From the NCBI GenBank assembly GCA_023429825.1, contig JAEZDC010000021.1:1-33653 (forward strand): 33,653 nucleotides of DNA, read 5' to 3'. The position numbers were made by a program, and so were the translations under genes. A model generated the notes under the pieces. It had not been told where the DNA came from. It saw nothing but the letters and a program-made list of their open reading frames with translations, and did not search any database. Of this stretch, positions 23,138 to 30,522 are shown piece by piece (position 1 is the first letter of the stretch; each line of letters opens with the position of its first letter). The DNA is from Bacteroidota bacterium (GTDB lineage: Bacteria > Bacteroidota > Bacteroidia > Chitinophagales > Chitinophagaceae).

Positions 23138-23221
23138 CTATTTCTTCTTTCTTGTGAGGCCTACTATCAATACAACCAGGAAGAATACGCCTAGTGTCAA
23201 ATATAAAATGGCTTTACCCAT
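23138..23221 (-). CDS. Candidate 27-residue single-pass membrane microprotein
   Basis: A short reading frame encodes MGKAILYLTLGVFFLVV followed by LIVGLTRKKK. It has one hydrophobic helix (about residues 4-22) and a positively charged tail, the pattern of a small membrane protein with a cytoplasmic C-terminus. The frame is preceded by a promoter-like TTG-N19-TAGTTTTC at 23236-23265. It lies in the 290-base gap between the surface lipoprotein gene and the DUF47 gene, all on the same strand. No family was recognised. Its reality rests on composition and promoter, so it remains a candidate. Confidence 0.5.
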   Translation of the reverse strand: MGKAILYLTLGVFFLVVLIVGLTRKKK

Positions 23222-23235
23222 AGTTTAAATTTTCG

Positions 23236-23265
23236 GAAAACTATAGATAAGCCATTTTAATTCAA
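23236..23265 (-). promoter_or_regulatory. possible promoter of the microprotein
   Basis: TTG (23265-23263), a 19-base spacer and TAGTTTTC (23243-23236) match the Bacteroidota promoter at all but the last base. The box ends 14 bases before the microprotein ATG. The TTG overlaps a 7-bp stem-loop (AATACCC/GGGTATT, 23264-23283) that follows the stop of the upstream lipoprotein gene by about 20 bases. Confidence 0.4.
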
Positions 23266-23303
23266 TACCCCTGTGTGGGTATTATTCTCAAACCAAATAA
23301 ACC

Positions 23304-25082
23304 CTAGTACTGTCTCCTTATTCTGAAAGTACATTGAACAGTATGTACTATGCCTCCTGTTCCGGTAAACGAACCGCCAAAACTTCCGGCTATATAACCG
23401 CCAACAGATCCATATTCGGTTACAGTTACAGCAGCTGCATTAGGCACACCTGTACTGTCACTGAAAGTAGGGGTAGTAATACTGAGATAGCTCATCGGGT
23501 GAGTGCCAACAGTGTTACCGCCAAATGCGAACGAAATATTCTGTGCAGGAGATAATGAAAATCCATTTACCCCGGTCATAAGCAAGGTTGATCCCTGCGA
23601 AGCATTACCACCCATAATGGAATCCGGTGGAGCGGTCAATGAATATGCTACACCATTTACTGTATAATTAATGAATCGCTGGGTAGATACGCCGCAGGCG
23701 GAGATACTACCTAAACTATTATTACCTGCATTCACCGTAGCAGCAGTGGCCGAACTTTGCTGTGATGCAGATTCATCCACTATGTAATAAGAAATATTGG
23801 CTGTAGGTGTACAGTTCTGGAAAGTAACAGAGAAACTACCATTGGTGATCGCTTTACGATACACACGGAAATTGTTAAGTATCTCTATATAACCATTGGT
23901 CAATGGCGCATTACTACAGTCAACTGCTGTACCTGAAACAGTGATCGCTGATAAACCAGTGATGGTAATCGTGATATTACCGAGGTTATTATTTGAGTTA
24001 GCGGTATATGGACCGATATTCTGCGTATATACAGGGCCCGGGCAGTTGTAATTATTATGCACTTCCATGATCAAAGGCTGACCCGCAGGTACACCACCGG
24101 TGAAATAACCCGATGAATCCGTATAGCCATGTGCGCCTGTGTGCTGGCCATTTGCATTCTTAATGATCACATGAGCACCTTTCAATGGTTGATTATTCTG
24201 ATCAACTAATGTAGCAGAAATGAATGCTCGTGTCGAAAAAGGAATATCGCAATTCCACCATGAGAAATGACTTACCTCGGCTAAATAAACATTACTGCTT
24301 TTTGTAGCAGTACCTTCCTGCTTCCATAAGCCCGTAGTCTCATCGAAGCTCCACAAAGCAATTGTTGTCGGGGCGGATCCATTCATTGAAGAAGGAATAG
24401 GGAACTTCAGCGAAGCTTTCTTCCCGGTGGCGATCTGTAGCTTTTCTCCACCAGTGCCTGATAGTTCAACGCCTAACATGCCATAACTCTGCATACCGGT
24501 CTCAGTATTGCTGGCATCGATGCCCCTTAGGTCGCCAGGCATTTGTTGATATAGATTCGGAGAAGATGGATCGATCCACGTCATGGCTACCTGCACACTA
24601 CCCGTATACGCCGCACCTGAGCTTTGAACCACGGTTCCATTGGCAGGAAGCGTGATCGCACTACCATTACCTAAGTTGATGGTTCCTCCACCTGTACCAC
24701 TGATGCTGCCCACATTCGTTTTAGGCGTCAGCTGCACTTCTACATAATGTTTATTGCCCTGGCGTGCAATAAAAGTTCGGCTGCCCTGAAAATATCCTGC
24801 CTTATCTACCTTGATAAAAGCTCTTTTGTCACTTAAAGAAGCATTCGTCAATACGAATTCACCGTTGACATCCGTAGTAGCTGTGGTAGTACCTGCACTC
24901 ACGGTAGCGCCTTTCAACGGCTTGTTGTATTCATCCAGGATGCGACCTGTAACGTCTGCTGTAATATTAGTGGCAGGAGTAAGACCAGGACCCGGATCTA
25001 CTGACCAGTCCAGCTCTCTTTTACAATTCGATAAAATGATGGTTAGTAATAAAAGAGATAGAAAACGAAAACTAGAGTTCAT
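23304..25082 (-). CDS. Surface lipoprotein with carboxypeptidase-regulatory-like (Ig-fold) domains
   Basis: A 592-residue lipoprotein with signal peptide MNSSFRFLSLLLLTIILSNC (Cys20). A carboxypeptidase-D regulatory-like domain lies at about 42-117 (VTGRILDEYNKPLKGATVS, TTTATTDVNGEFVLTNASL). The next region ends in LWSFDETTGLWKQEGTATK and AEVSHFSWWNCDIPF, resembling extracellular segments seen beside such domains in other Bacteroidota and in FAM171-like proteins. A second regulatory-like domain starts near 287 (SATLVDQNNQPLKGAHVII, GAHGYTDSSGYFTGG). The C-terminal third is Ser/Thr/Asn/Gly-rich beta structure. It has no T9SS sorting domain and probably sits on the outer membrane. Its function is unknown; adhesion or binding is a guess. 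Confidence 0.82.
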   Translation of the reverse strand: MNSSFRFLSLLLLTIILSNCKRELDWSVDPGPGLTPATNITADVTGRILDEYNKPLKGATVSAGTTTATTDVNGEFVLTNASLSDKRAFIKVDKAGYFQGSRTFIARQGNKHYVEVQLTPKTNVGSISGTGGGTINLGNGSAITLPANGTVVQSSGAAYTGSVQVAMTWIDPSSPNLYQQMPGDLRGIDASNTETGMQSYGMLGVELSGTGGEKLQIATGKKASLKFPIPSSMNGSAPTTIALWSFDETTGLWKQEGTATKSSNVYLAEVSHFSWWNCDIPFSTRAFISATLVDQNNQPLKGAHVIIKNANGQHTGAHGYTDSSGYFTGGVPAGQPLIMEVHNNYNCPGPVYTQNIGPYTANSNNNLGNITITITGLSAITVSGTAVDCSNAPLTNGYIEILNNFRVYRKAITNGSFSVTFQNCTPTANISYYIVDESASQQSSATAATVNAGNNSLGSISACGVSTQRFINYTVNGVAYSLTAPPDSIMGGNASQGSTLLMTGVNGFSLSPAQNISFAFGGNTVGTHPMSYLSITTPTFSDSTGVPNAAAVTVTEYGSVGGYIAGSFGGSFTGTGGIVHTVQCTFRIRRQY

Positions 25083-25473
25083 GTTGAAAATTTTGGGTTT
25101 AGATGCTCGAAGGTGGAGCTTCGTTGCCTGGGTGAAAAGATAAATCTGATGAACGGCACCAATCTTATTGTAGCGATAACCTGTACCTGGCCTCTGCTGT
25201 TCATCACCTTAAAAAGAGTGGCGAGGGTATATTTTGAAAGGCCGGAAGGACAGGACCTAAGATACCATCATCGAAATATAGCCGTCTGGCCAGCTTTCGA
25301 ACATAGTAGGGGTACAGTGCAAACTCTCTTTCCAACTGCGTCCACCTCCTCATTCATTGCAAATGCCCTCTTTATCTTTGCGACCGTACCTACTTGTAAA
25401 CAGTTGCGAACAGCGTTTCTTTTTGTAAAGAAGAATATCATAACCCTTATATTTAAAAACCAAAACGCTGCAC
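25083..25473. other. 391-base divergent intergenic region
   Basis: No gene was supported here. It contains a small inverted repeat (CGAAG/CTTCG near 25108-25123) just upstream of the surface lipoprotein gene. It also holds the promoter box at 25373-25380 that serves the plus-strand DoxX-like gene. A reading frame at 25113-25517 overlaps the DoxX gene start and has no protein-like composition. Confidence 0.5.
25373..25380 (+). promoter_or_regulatory. -7 box of the DoxX-like gene
   Basis: TATCTTTG is a perfect TAnnTTTG match 93 bases before the ATG at 25474, predicting a leader of nearly 90 bases. The nearest TTG is 13 bases upstream, closer than usual. Confidence 0.4.
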
Positions 25474-26778
25474 ATGAACGAACAGACCATTTCCATTACG
25501 CGATGGAATTTTGCTGAGAAGTCCCTCTTCCGTTTTTTCTTCATCTATTTTCTTTTATTCTTTTCCCCTATCGGGTGGCTGGGTGTAATACCGGGGATTA
25601 ACTACCTGGTGGGATATTATTACCAGGCTAATGATTGGCTAATCCGTTTGGCGAATGCCCATCTTTTCCATATAAAAGACCAGTTGGTACCATTCAATGG
25701 AAGTGGTGATACTTCATTTGGCTGGGCACAGGTCAGTACTTTTCTTTTACTGAGCTTTGTGGGTGCGGGGATATGGTCAATACTGGACCGCAAACGTATA
25801 AACTACATCCGGTTAAGGTATTGGCTATGCCTTATCGTTCGATACCAGCTCATCATCACCTGTTGTAGCTACGGTTTTATCAAGCTCTTCAATTTGCAAA
25901 TGCCTTTTCCTGCGTATAGCCAGCTGGCAACCCCTTTAGGCGACCTGTTGCCAATGCGGTTGTCATGGATGTTCCTGGGTTATTCTCATTTATACCAGGG
26001 ATTCTCCGGTGCACTGGAAGTATTGGCAGCTATTTTCTTATTATTCAGGAGAACATCCACATTGGGAAGTTTAATGGCAGCAGGTGTTTTCCTGAACGTT
26101 GCCATGCTGAACCTTTCGTACGACATCCCTGTTAAAATATATTCTATCCATTCATTCCTGTTGTGCATGTTCTTGTTGATCATTGACCGCAAAAGATTGA
26201 TGGCTTTCTTTGTATTGAACAGGACTGCAGAGCCGTCTCTTTTATATGAATATTCTCCATCTAAAAAATGGATGCGCTACTCAAAAACAGGTTTAAAATT
26301 GTTGATGATCTACCTGAGTTTCGGGTACAACATTTATGGCAGCGTAGAATGGTACCAGGCTGAAGCTTCCAAACGCCCCTTGCCGCCATTGCAGGCGGGA
26401 TTGTATGACGTAGCTACCTATGTCTTGAATAAGGATACTTTACCACCATTACTTACGGATTCTACCAGGTGGTTAAACGTAGCCATAGAGAATGACGGCG
26501 GTGGAAGCATCAACACGATAGACACTGCATTCAGGGTACGATATAACAGGAGTTATTTTGCTTATGAGCCCGATACATCCCAACAGCTTATCCGATTTAA
26601 AAGAAATATGTATGCTGAGCCGTTGTTCAGTTTGCAATACCAAGTGATTGATAGCAATACCATCAGCCTGAAAGGTCTGCGCAACAAAGACAGTTTGTTT
26701 ATTGTACTGAAGAAAAGCAAAAGGCATTTCCAGTTGGGAGAGAAACAATTTCATTGGTTGAGTGAGGCGAATAGGTAG
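25474..26778 (+). CDS. DoxX-like multi-pass membrane protein
   Basis: A 434-residue protein with about seven to nine hydrophobic helices in its first 310 residues and a soluble C-terminal domain (about 315-434). The core has the pattern of a DoxX-related Bacteroidota family: YGFIKLFNLQMPFP, LATPLGDLLPMRLSWMFLGY, FSGALEVLAAIFLLFRRTST, LGSLMAAGVFLNVAMLNLSY and DIPVKIYSIHSFLL. The tail carries AGLYDVATYVLNKDTLPPLL and DSTRWLNVAIENDG and probably faces the periplasm. The function is unknown; DoxX relatives are linked to quinone-dependent redox reactions, which is not shown here. The gene is followed by a stem-loop with 8-bp arms (26815-26822/26838-26845). Confidence 0.78.
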   Translation: MNEQTISITRWNFAEKSLFRFFFIYFLLFFSPIGWLGVIPGINYLVGYYYQANDWLIRLANAHLFHIKDQLVPFNGSGDTSFGWAQVSTFLLLSFVGAGIWSILDRKRINYIRLRYWLCLIVRYQLIITCCSYGFIKLFNLQMPFPAYSQLATPLGDLLPMRLSWMFLGYSHLYQGFSGALEVLAAIFLLFRRTSTLGSLMAAGVFLNVAMLNLSYDIPVKIYSIHSFLLCMFLLIIDRKRLMAFFVLNRTAEPSLLYEYSPSKKWMRYSKTGLKLLMIYLSFGYNIYGSVEWYQAEASKRPLPPLQAGLYDVATYVLNKDTLPPLLTDSTRWLNVAIENDGGGSINTIDTAFRVRYNRSYFAYEPDTSQQLIRFKRNMYAEPLFSLQYQVIDSNTISLKGLRNKDSLFIVLKKSKRHFQLGEKQFHWLSEANR

Positions 26779-26814
26779 AGGGCACAACACCGTACCGAGT
26801 GCAATCCAGTGAAA

Positions 26815-26845
26815 GTGCAATAATTATTTAGCCTGTATATTGCAC
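26815..26845 (+). other. stem-loop downstream of the DoxX-like gene
   Basis: GTGCAATA at 26815-26822 has a perfect inverted copy TATTGCAC at 26838-26845 with a 15-base loop. No T-run follows, so it is not a clear terminator. The rest of the 180-base gap up to the S41 peptidase start holds only a weak promoter-like box, TAACTTTC at 26895-26902. Confidence 0.35.
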
Positions 26846-26958
26846 AGCGCAAGAACGCAAACCAGATAGATTACGAGATATCTGTTTGACAATGTAACTT
26901 TCCACAATATTAATCGTAAACATACCGTACCGCCGAATCGTTACCCTAAATCATTAAA

Positions 26959-28314
26959 ATGAAGATCATATTATCAATTAGTTTCTTACTGTTGTCTTTT
27001 ATAGCTTTTTCGCAAAAGAATATCTCCAGGGAGCAAGCATATGCTGATATAGATTCGTTACAAGCTATAATGATGGAAGTTCATTACAATCCATTTTTAT
27101 TCATAAAGGAAAGCGACTTTCATTCAAAAACGACTTCGCTGAAGAAAACGATAAAGGATTCTATTTCATTGAAAGATTTTACACTCCTGCTTTATAAAGT
27201 AACTGCGTTATTGAAAGATGGTCATACCTGCCCGGCATTCTCTCAACCGCAGTTCAGCGATGACCGAAAAAGGGAGATATTCTTTCCTTACAGCGTCGTA
27301 GTGCAAAATGGTTCGATCTATATACCTAAAACAACGTCAATGATGTCAGGAATTCCTGCAGGTGTAAGAATCACTGCGATCAATGGCAGGGATATATCAG
27401 GTCTTGCAGCCAACATGGATAAGTTTATTGGTGGCAATGCGCCGTATGCAAGGGAGTTGGCCACTAAATTGTTCCCGTATTTTCTCTATCTGAATGATCT
27501 TACTGCGCCGTTCACAGTATCATATACAGATGATAAAAACAAGGGAACTAAAACAATAGAAAAAGGGCTGAACTACCGGAATGCATTGGCTGTAACTCTC
27601 CCCGGTATTTTGAAGAGCTATGACTTCGATATCCTCAATAACAAACTGGGATACCTTGATTTCAGATCCATGAATGGTAATCTCAACGAAGTAGATAAAT
27701 ATTTCGACTCTTGCATTACCCTTTTGAAAACAAAAAATATTAATACGTTGGCGATCGACTTAAGAAAAAATACCGGGGGCGACTCTAAGTTTGGTGACCT
27801 GTTGATCAGTTATTTCTACACCGGTAACTATGCACTTATGGGTGGAAGAAAATGGAAGATCAGCCAACGGTATAAAGATCATATTGGCAGTAAAGGTAAT
27901 CCCAATTACCTTGAAAAGGAGAATGGTACCATTTTGGAATCAGGTGATTGCAAACCGCATAAACCAAAATTTATTAACGATAATGTGTATGGTGGCAAAG
28001 TATATCTCATTACAGGTCCGCTCACGTTTTCCAGTGCAAACATGATAGCTGATGGCGTTAAACATTATAAGATATGCGAGATTATTGGCGAACCCACAGG
28101 AGAAAACACCAACGATTTCGGAGAAGTCATCACATTCACCTTGCCTAACAGCAAGCTGGTTATTCAAACCACCACTTCGTATGATATTGGCGCAGATTGT
28201 AATAGCAATATACAGCAACCGGTGATGCCTGATATCCTATTGAAGGCAACGCTCACTGACAAGATCAATGAAAGAGACGTGGTGTTAGACTATTTACTGA
28301 AACAGATAAAATAA
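26959..28314 (+). CDS. S41 family (C-terminal-processing/tricorn-type) serine peptidase
   Basis: A 451-residue exported protein with signal peptide MKIILSISFLLLSFIAFSQ. A helical region with HYNPFLFI and LLKDGHTCP follows. A PDZ-like segment (SGIPAGVRITAINGRDISGL) comes next, then the S41 peptidase core: LGYLDFRSMNGN, LAIDLRKNTGGDS and YLITGPLTFSSANMIADG with the likely nucleophile Ser359. IGEPTGENTNDFGE and FTLPNSKLVIQTTTSYD follow the active site. It most likely acts in the periplasm or at the surface; its target is unknown. It stands alone, convergent with the ABC transporter genes. Confidence 0.9.
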   Translation: MKIILSISFLLLSFIAFSQKNISREQAYADIDSLQAIMMEVHYNPFLFIKESDFHSKTTSLKKTIKDSISLKDFTLLLYKVTALLKDGHTCPAFSQPQFSDDRKREIFFPYSVVVQNGSIYIPKTTSMMSGIPAGVRITAINGRDISGLAANMDKFIGGNAPYARELATKLFPYFLYLNDLTAPFTVSYTDDKNKGTKTIEKGLNYRNALAVTLPGILKSYDFDILNNKLGYLDFRSMNGNLNEVDKYFDSCITLLKTKNINTLAIDLRKNTGGDSKFGDLLISYFYTGNYALMGGRKWKISQRYKDHIGSKGNPNYLEKENGTILESGDCKPHKPKFINDNVYGGKVYLITGPLTFSSANMIADGVKHYKICEIIGEPTGENTNDFGEVITFTLPNSKLVIQTTTSYDIGADCNSNIQQPVMPDILLKATLTDKINERDVVLDYLLKQIK

Positions 28315-28380
28315 TTTGTAGCAGTAAGTCTTTTACAAAGGCCATGTATTAGTAGCACCTGCGTAACCTTCACTGATGCA

Positions 28381-28423
28381 TAATGTTCCGAACGTACAAG
28401 TGAGTGACACAACAAGCGACGCC
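28381..28423 (+). repeat. dispersed 43-bp repeat, copy B
   Basis: This aligns gap-free to copy A at 17397-17439 at about 33 of 43 positions. It lies 66 bases after the S41 peptidase stop, on the same strand as copy A, and is followed at once by the terminator of the opposing ABC permease gene. The hairpin seen in copy A is only weakly kept here, so sequence rather than structure is conserved. Confidence 0.55.
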
Positions 28424-28425
28424 AT

Positions 28426-28444
28426 AAAAAGCAAAAGCTTGCTT
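28426..28444 (-). terminator. terminator of the ABC transporter operon
   Basis: On the minus strand AAGCAA and TTGCTT form a 6-bp stem around a 4-base loop, followed by TTTAT. It begins 33 bases after the permease stop codon. The stem is short, so efficiency is uncertain. Confidence 0.5.
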
Positions 28445-28477
28445 CATAAAAACCAGCTTTGCTAAAGAGAGATAATA

Positions 28478-29245
28478 TCATCCATTCATTCGTCTTTTCT
28501 TGAAATCCCAAAACCCGATCACCAGGAACAACACTGCGTATCCCAGCGACAGCCAGTGTACCTTGTCTATTTGAGAGGTAAGTTCATCGAAATTGGGATA
28601 TGCATGATGAGTATACGGAAAGTACTCAATGAAAGGGGGCTTTACCTGCAATGCCAATATGGTACCTGTAAACCAGCATGCAATACCTATGGCTATAGGA
28701 ATAATAAAATTCCTGAACCGTAAACCCAACCAGAATTGTATGGCACTCAAACCCAGCAACGCCACATAACTATTGAAGAGCGTTAGCAATACTCTGCTTA
28801 GATGGTAAGGTTGGCTAAGTACATGCAGGGATGGGTTTGAGAAGTGCAGTACCAACACTACAAGCCACACGAATATATGATTGGCTACGAGAAAGATGAT
28901 GATTAGCCGATGCACGCTGATAAACTTGGCGAAGAATACATTGAGTTTTGATTGCGGCGAAGTAAGTACCTGTTTCCAGGCATTGTTACGATACTCGATC
29001 TGCGGCAACAAAGTGCAGACGAGAATGATGAAGAAAGGAAATACCAGTCCGCCGGTCATCTGGAATTTCTGGATGAACATTCTGCTGAGTATGTCCGTTT
29101 GATCCCTGGTGGAGATGCCTTCATCCAGGAATATATCCAGCATAGACATAAAAGGTGCAAAGGCCGCAGCGGCAAGTGCTAAATAAAATGAGGATGTTTT
29201 TTTGCTCTTTAATATCTCGGAGCGTAATGATATAAGCAGGTTCAT
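28478..29245 (-). CDS. ABC-2 type transporter permease (BcrB/antibiotic-resistance type)
   Basis: A 255-residue permease with six hydrophobic helices. It begins MNLLISLRSEILKSKKTSSF and YLALAAAAFAPFMSMLDIFL, a pattern seen in permeases of bacitracin and lantibiotic self-protection transporters. EYRNNAWKQVLTSPQSKLNV follows the second helix. It partners with the ATPase gene, with which it overlaps by four bases (ATGA). It could export or extract a cell-envelope-active peptide, but no substrate can be read from sequence. No two-component regulator is adjacent. Confidence 0.88.
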   Translation of the reverse strand: MNLLISLRSEILKSKKTSSFYLALAAAAFAPFMSMLDIFLDEGISTRDQTDILSRMFIQKFQMTGGLVFPFFIILVCTLLPQIEYRNNAWKQVLTSPQSKLNVFFAKFISVHRLIIIFLVANHIFVWLVVLVLHFSNPSLHVLSQPYHLSRVLLTLFNSYVALLGLSAIQFWLGLRFRNFIIPIAIGIACWFTGTILALQVKPPFIEYFPYTHHAYPNFDELTSQIDKVHWLSLGYAVLFLVIGFWDFKKRRMNG

Positions 29246-30156
29246 GATTGTACAGTAGTAAGGTCAATAAATAATTGTTCCAGGTCATTCTTCTTTGGTT
29301 GCAGCAGGTACACTTCAAGATCGTTTTGGATCAAGCGCTTTTGAATAGCAGCGACCTGCTTTTGATCGTGCAAGGCAACGGCAACGGTATCGCCTTCCAT
29401 CTCTGCATCATAATCGTTGAGCAATGTTATTGCAGCATTGTTGTCTGAAGTGTTGATCAGGAGTTTCGCACCTTTCTGCTGGAAGAGATGTAGTTCATTC
29501 AATGTGCCCTGGAATATCATTTTTCCTTTGAAGATGATACCCACGTGGCTCGCCATCTTTTCTACTTCACTCAGCAAATGGCTGGAGATAACGATGGTCA
29601 TGCCATGATCTTTATTCAGTTTCTTGATGAGACCTCTCAGTTCGATGATACCTGCTGGATCGAGGCCGTTGGAAGGCTCATCTAAGATCAGTAGCTCAGG
29701 ATTGGGCAACAATGCTAACGCAATAGACAAACGTTGCTTCATACCCAGCGAGAATTTCTTTGCGATCTTCCTACCAGTGTCAGTAAGTCCAACGATCTCT
29801 AATACTTGATCTATTCTTTTTTTGGATACGCCATACACCTGCCTGTATATCTCCAGGTTTTCTTTAGCGGTTAGATGGCCGTATAAGGAAGGCGACTCGA
29901 TCAAAGAACCGATCTTCTTCAAAATATTGATGCGGTTCTCATGCAGGTGCTGACCGAATATTTCTATATCACCTTGTTGTTTATTCAGAAGACCAAGTAA
30001 TAAACTCAGCGTAGTTGTTTTACCGGAGCCGTTCGGACCGAGGAATCCGTAGATACTGCCTTTTTCTACCTGTAAGGTGATATCCGATAATGTCTTTGCA
30101 TCACGGGCATACTGGTACGATAGCCCGGAGGTTTTAATGATGAACGGGTTGTTCAT
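29242..30156 (-). CDS. ABC transporter ATP-binding protein (BcrA type)
   Basis: A 304-residue ATPase with Walker A GPNGSGKTT at 40-48, the signature FSLGMKQR at about 136-143, Walker B LLILDEP followed by SNGLDP, and the switch histidine in VISSHLLSEVE. GSLIESPSLYGHLTAKENLE is typical of the BcrA/bacitracin-type group. A C-terminal extension (about 215-304) is present, as in that group. It precedes its permease. It is not a good candidate for GldA, the missing ATPase of GldFG, because it has its own permease and BcrA-type wording. It starts the two-gene operon. Confidence 0.93.
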   Translation of the reverse strand: MNNPFIIKTSGLSYQYARDAKTLSDITLQVEKGSIYGFLGPNGSGKTTTLSLLLGLLNKQQGDIEIFGQHLHENRINILKKIGSLIESPSLYGHLTAKENLEIYRQVYGVSKKRIDQVLEIVGLTDTGRKIAKKFSLGMKQRLSIALALLPNPELLILDEPSNGLDPAGIIELRGLIKKLNKDHGMTIVISSHLLSEVEKMASHVGIIFKGKMIFQGTLNELHLFQQKGAKLLINTSDNNAAITLLNDYDAEMEGDTVAVALHDQKQVAAIQKRLIQNDLEVYLLQPKKNDLEQLFIDLTTVQS

Positions 30157-30522
30157 TGCAAGTTATGGTTGAAGGTTTCGGGAGCCCGGTCAAAATATTA
30201 TTGAAGGATTCTATTGGTATTCCAATATCGGATGGAAGATACTAAAGCAGGTGTTACATAGTACCTACACCTGTGTTGGATTGATAAAGGGTTGCAGCCA
30301 TGTGTAAGCGGTTCAGGAAATTTTATAAGCTATTGAGTATGTTTCTGAACTCTCCATAGGATCTTCTATTTCATCGAGAGACAGTGAATGGGGTTATATG
30401 GATTTCGTAGATCGCAGGGTTGTGCTGGAAATAAATACTTCTAAGCTTCCTTAACATTTATTTCGAAAACCGTTAAACTTCTGTAACGTTACAGAGTCAA
30501 TGCACTTTTAAACCTAGCTCAC
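30157..30522. other. 366-base divergent intergenic region
   Basis: No gene is supported here. An inverted repeat (CAGGTGT at 30248-30254, ACACCTG at 30267-30273) could be an operator or leader structure for the ABC operon. A perfect 16-bp palindrome lies at 30480-30495 before the DUF1800 gene. No TAnnTTTG box was found for either flanking gene. Confidence 0.5.
30480..30495. promoter_or_regulatory. perfect 16-bp palindrome before the DUF1800/DUF1501 operon
   Basis: TCTGTAACGTTACAGA is identical to its reverse complement and ends 27 bases before the ATG of the DUF1800 gene. The position and perfect dyad symmetry suggest a dimeric regulator's operator. No regulator gene is adjacent, so the binding protein is unknown. 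Confidence 0.5.

Noticed and set aside
25113..25517. 134-codon plus-strand reading frame in the gap before the DoxX-like gene
   Set aside because: It overlaps the start of a well-supported gene in another frame, has no domain-like composition or start signal, and the TATCTTTG promoter box lies inside it.
29242..30156. ATPase as GldA, the missing partner of GldFG
   Set aside because: It has its own overlapping permease and BcrA-type motifs, and lies 17 kb from gldFG.
30403..30459. 18-codon frame (MDFVDRRVVLEINTSKLP) in the DUF1800 upstream region
   Set aside because: No promoter, start signal or recognisable character; such frames are expected by chance in this length of DNA.
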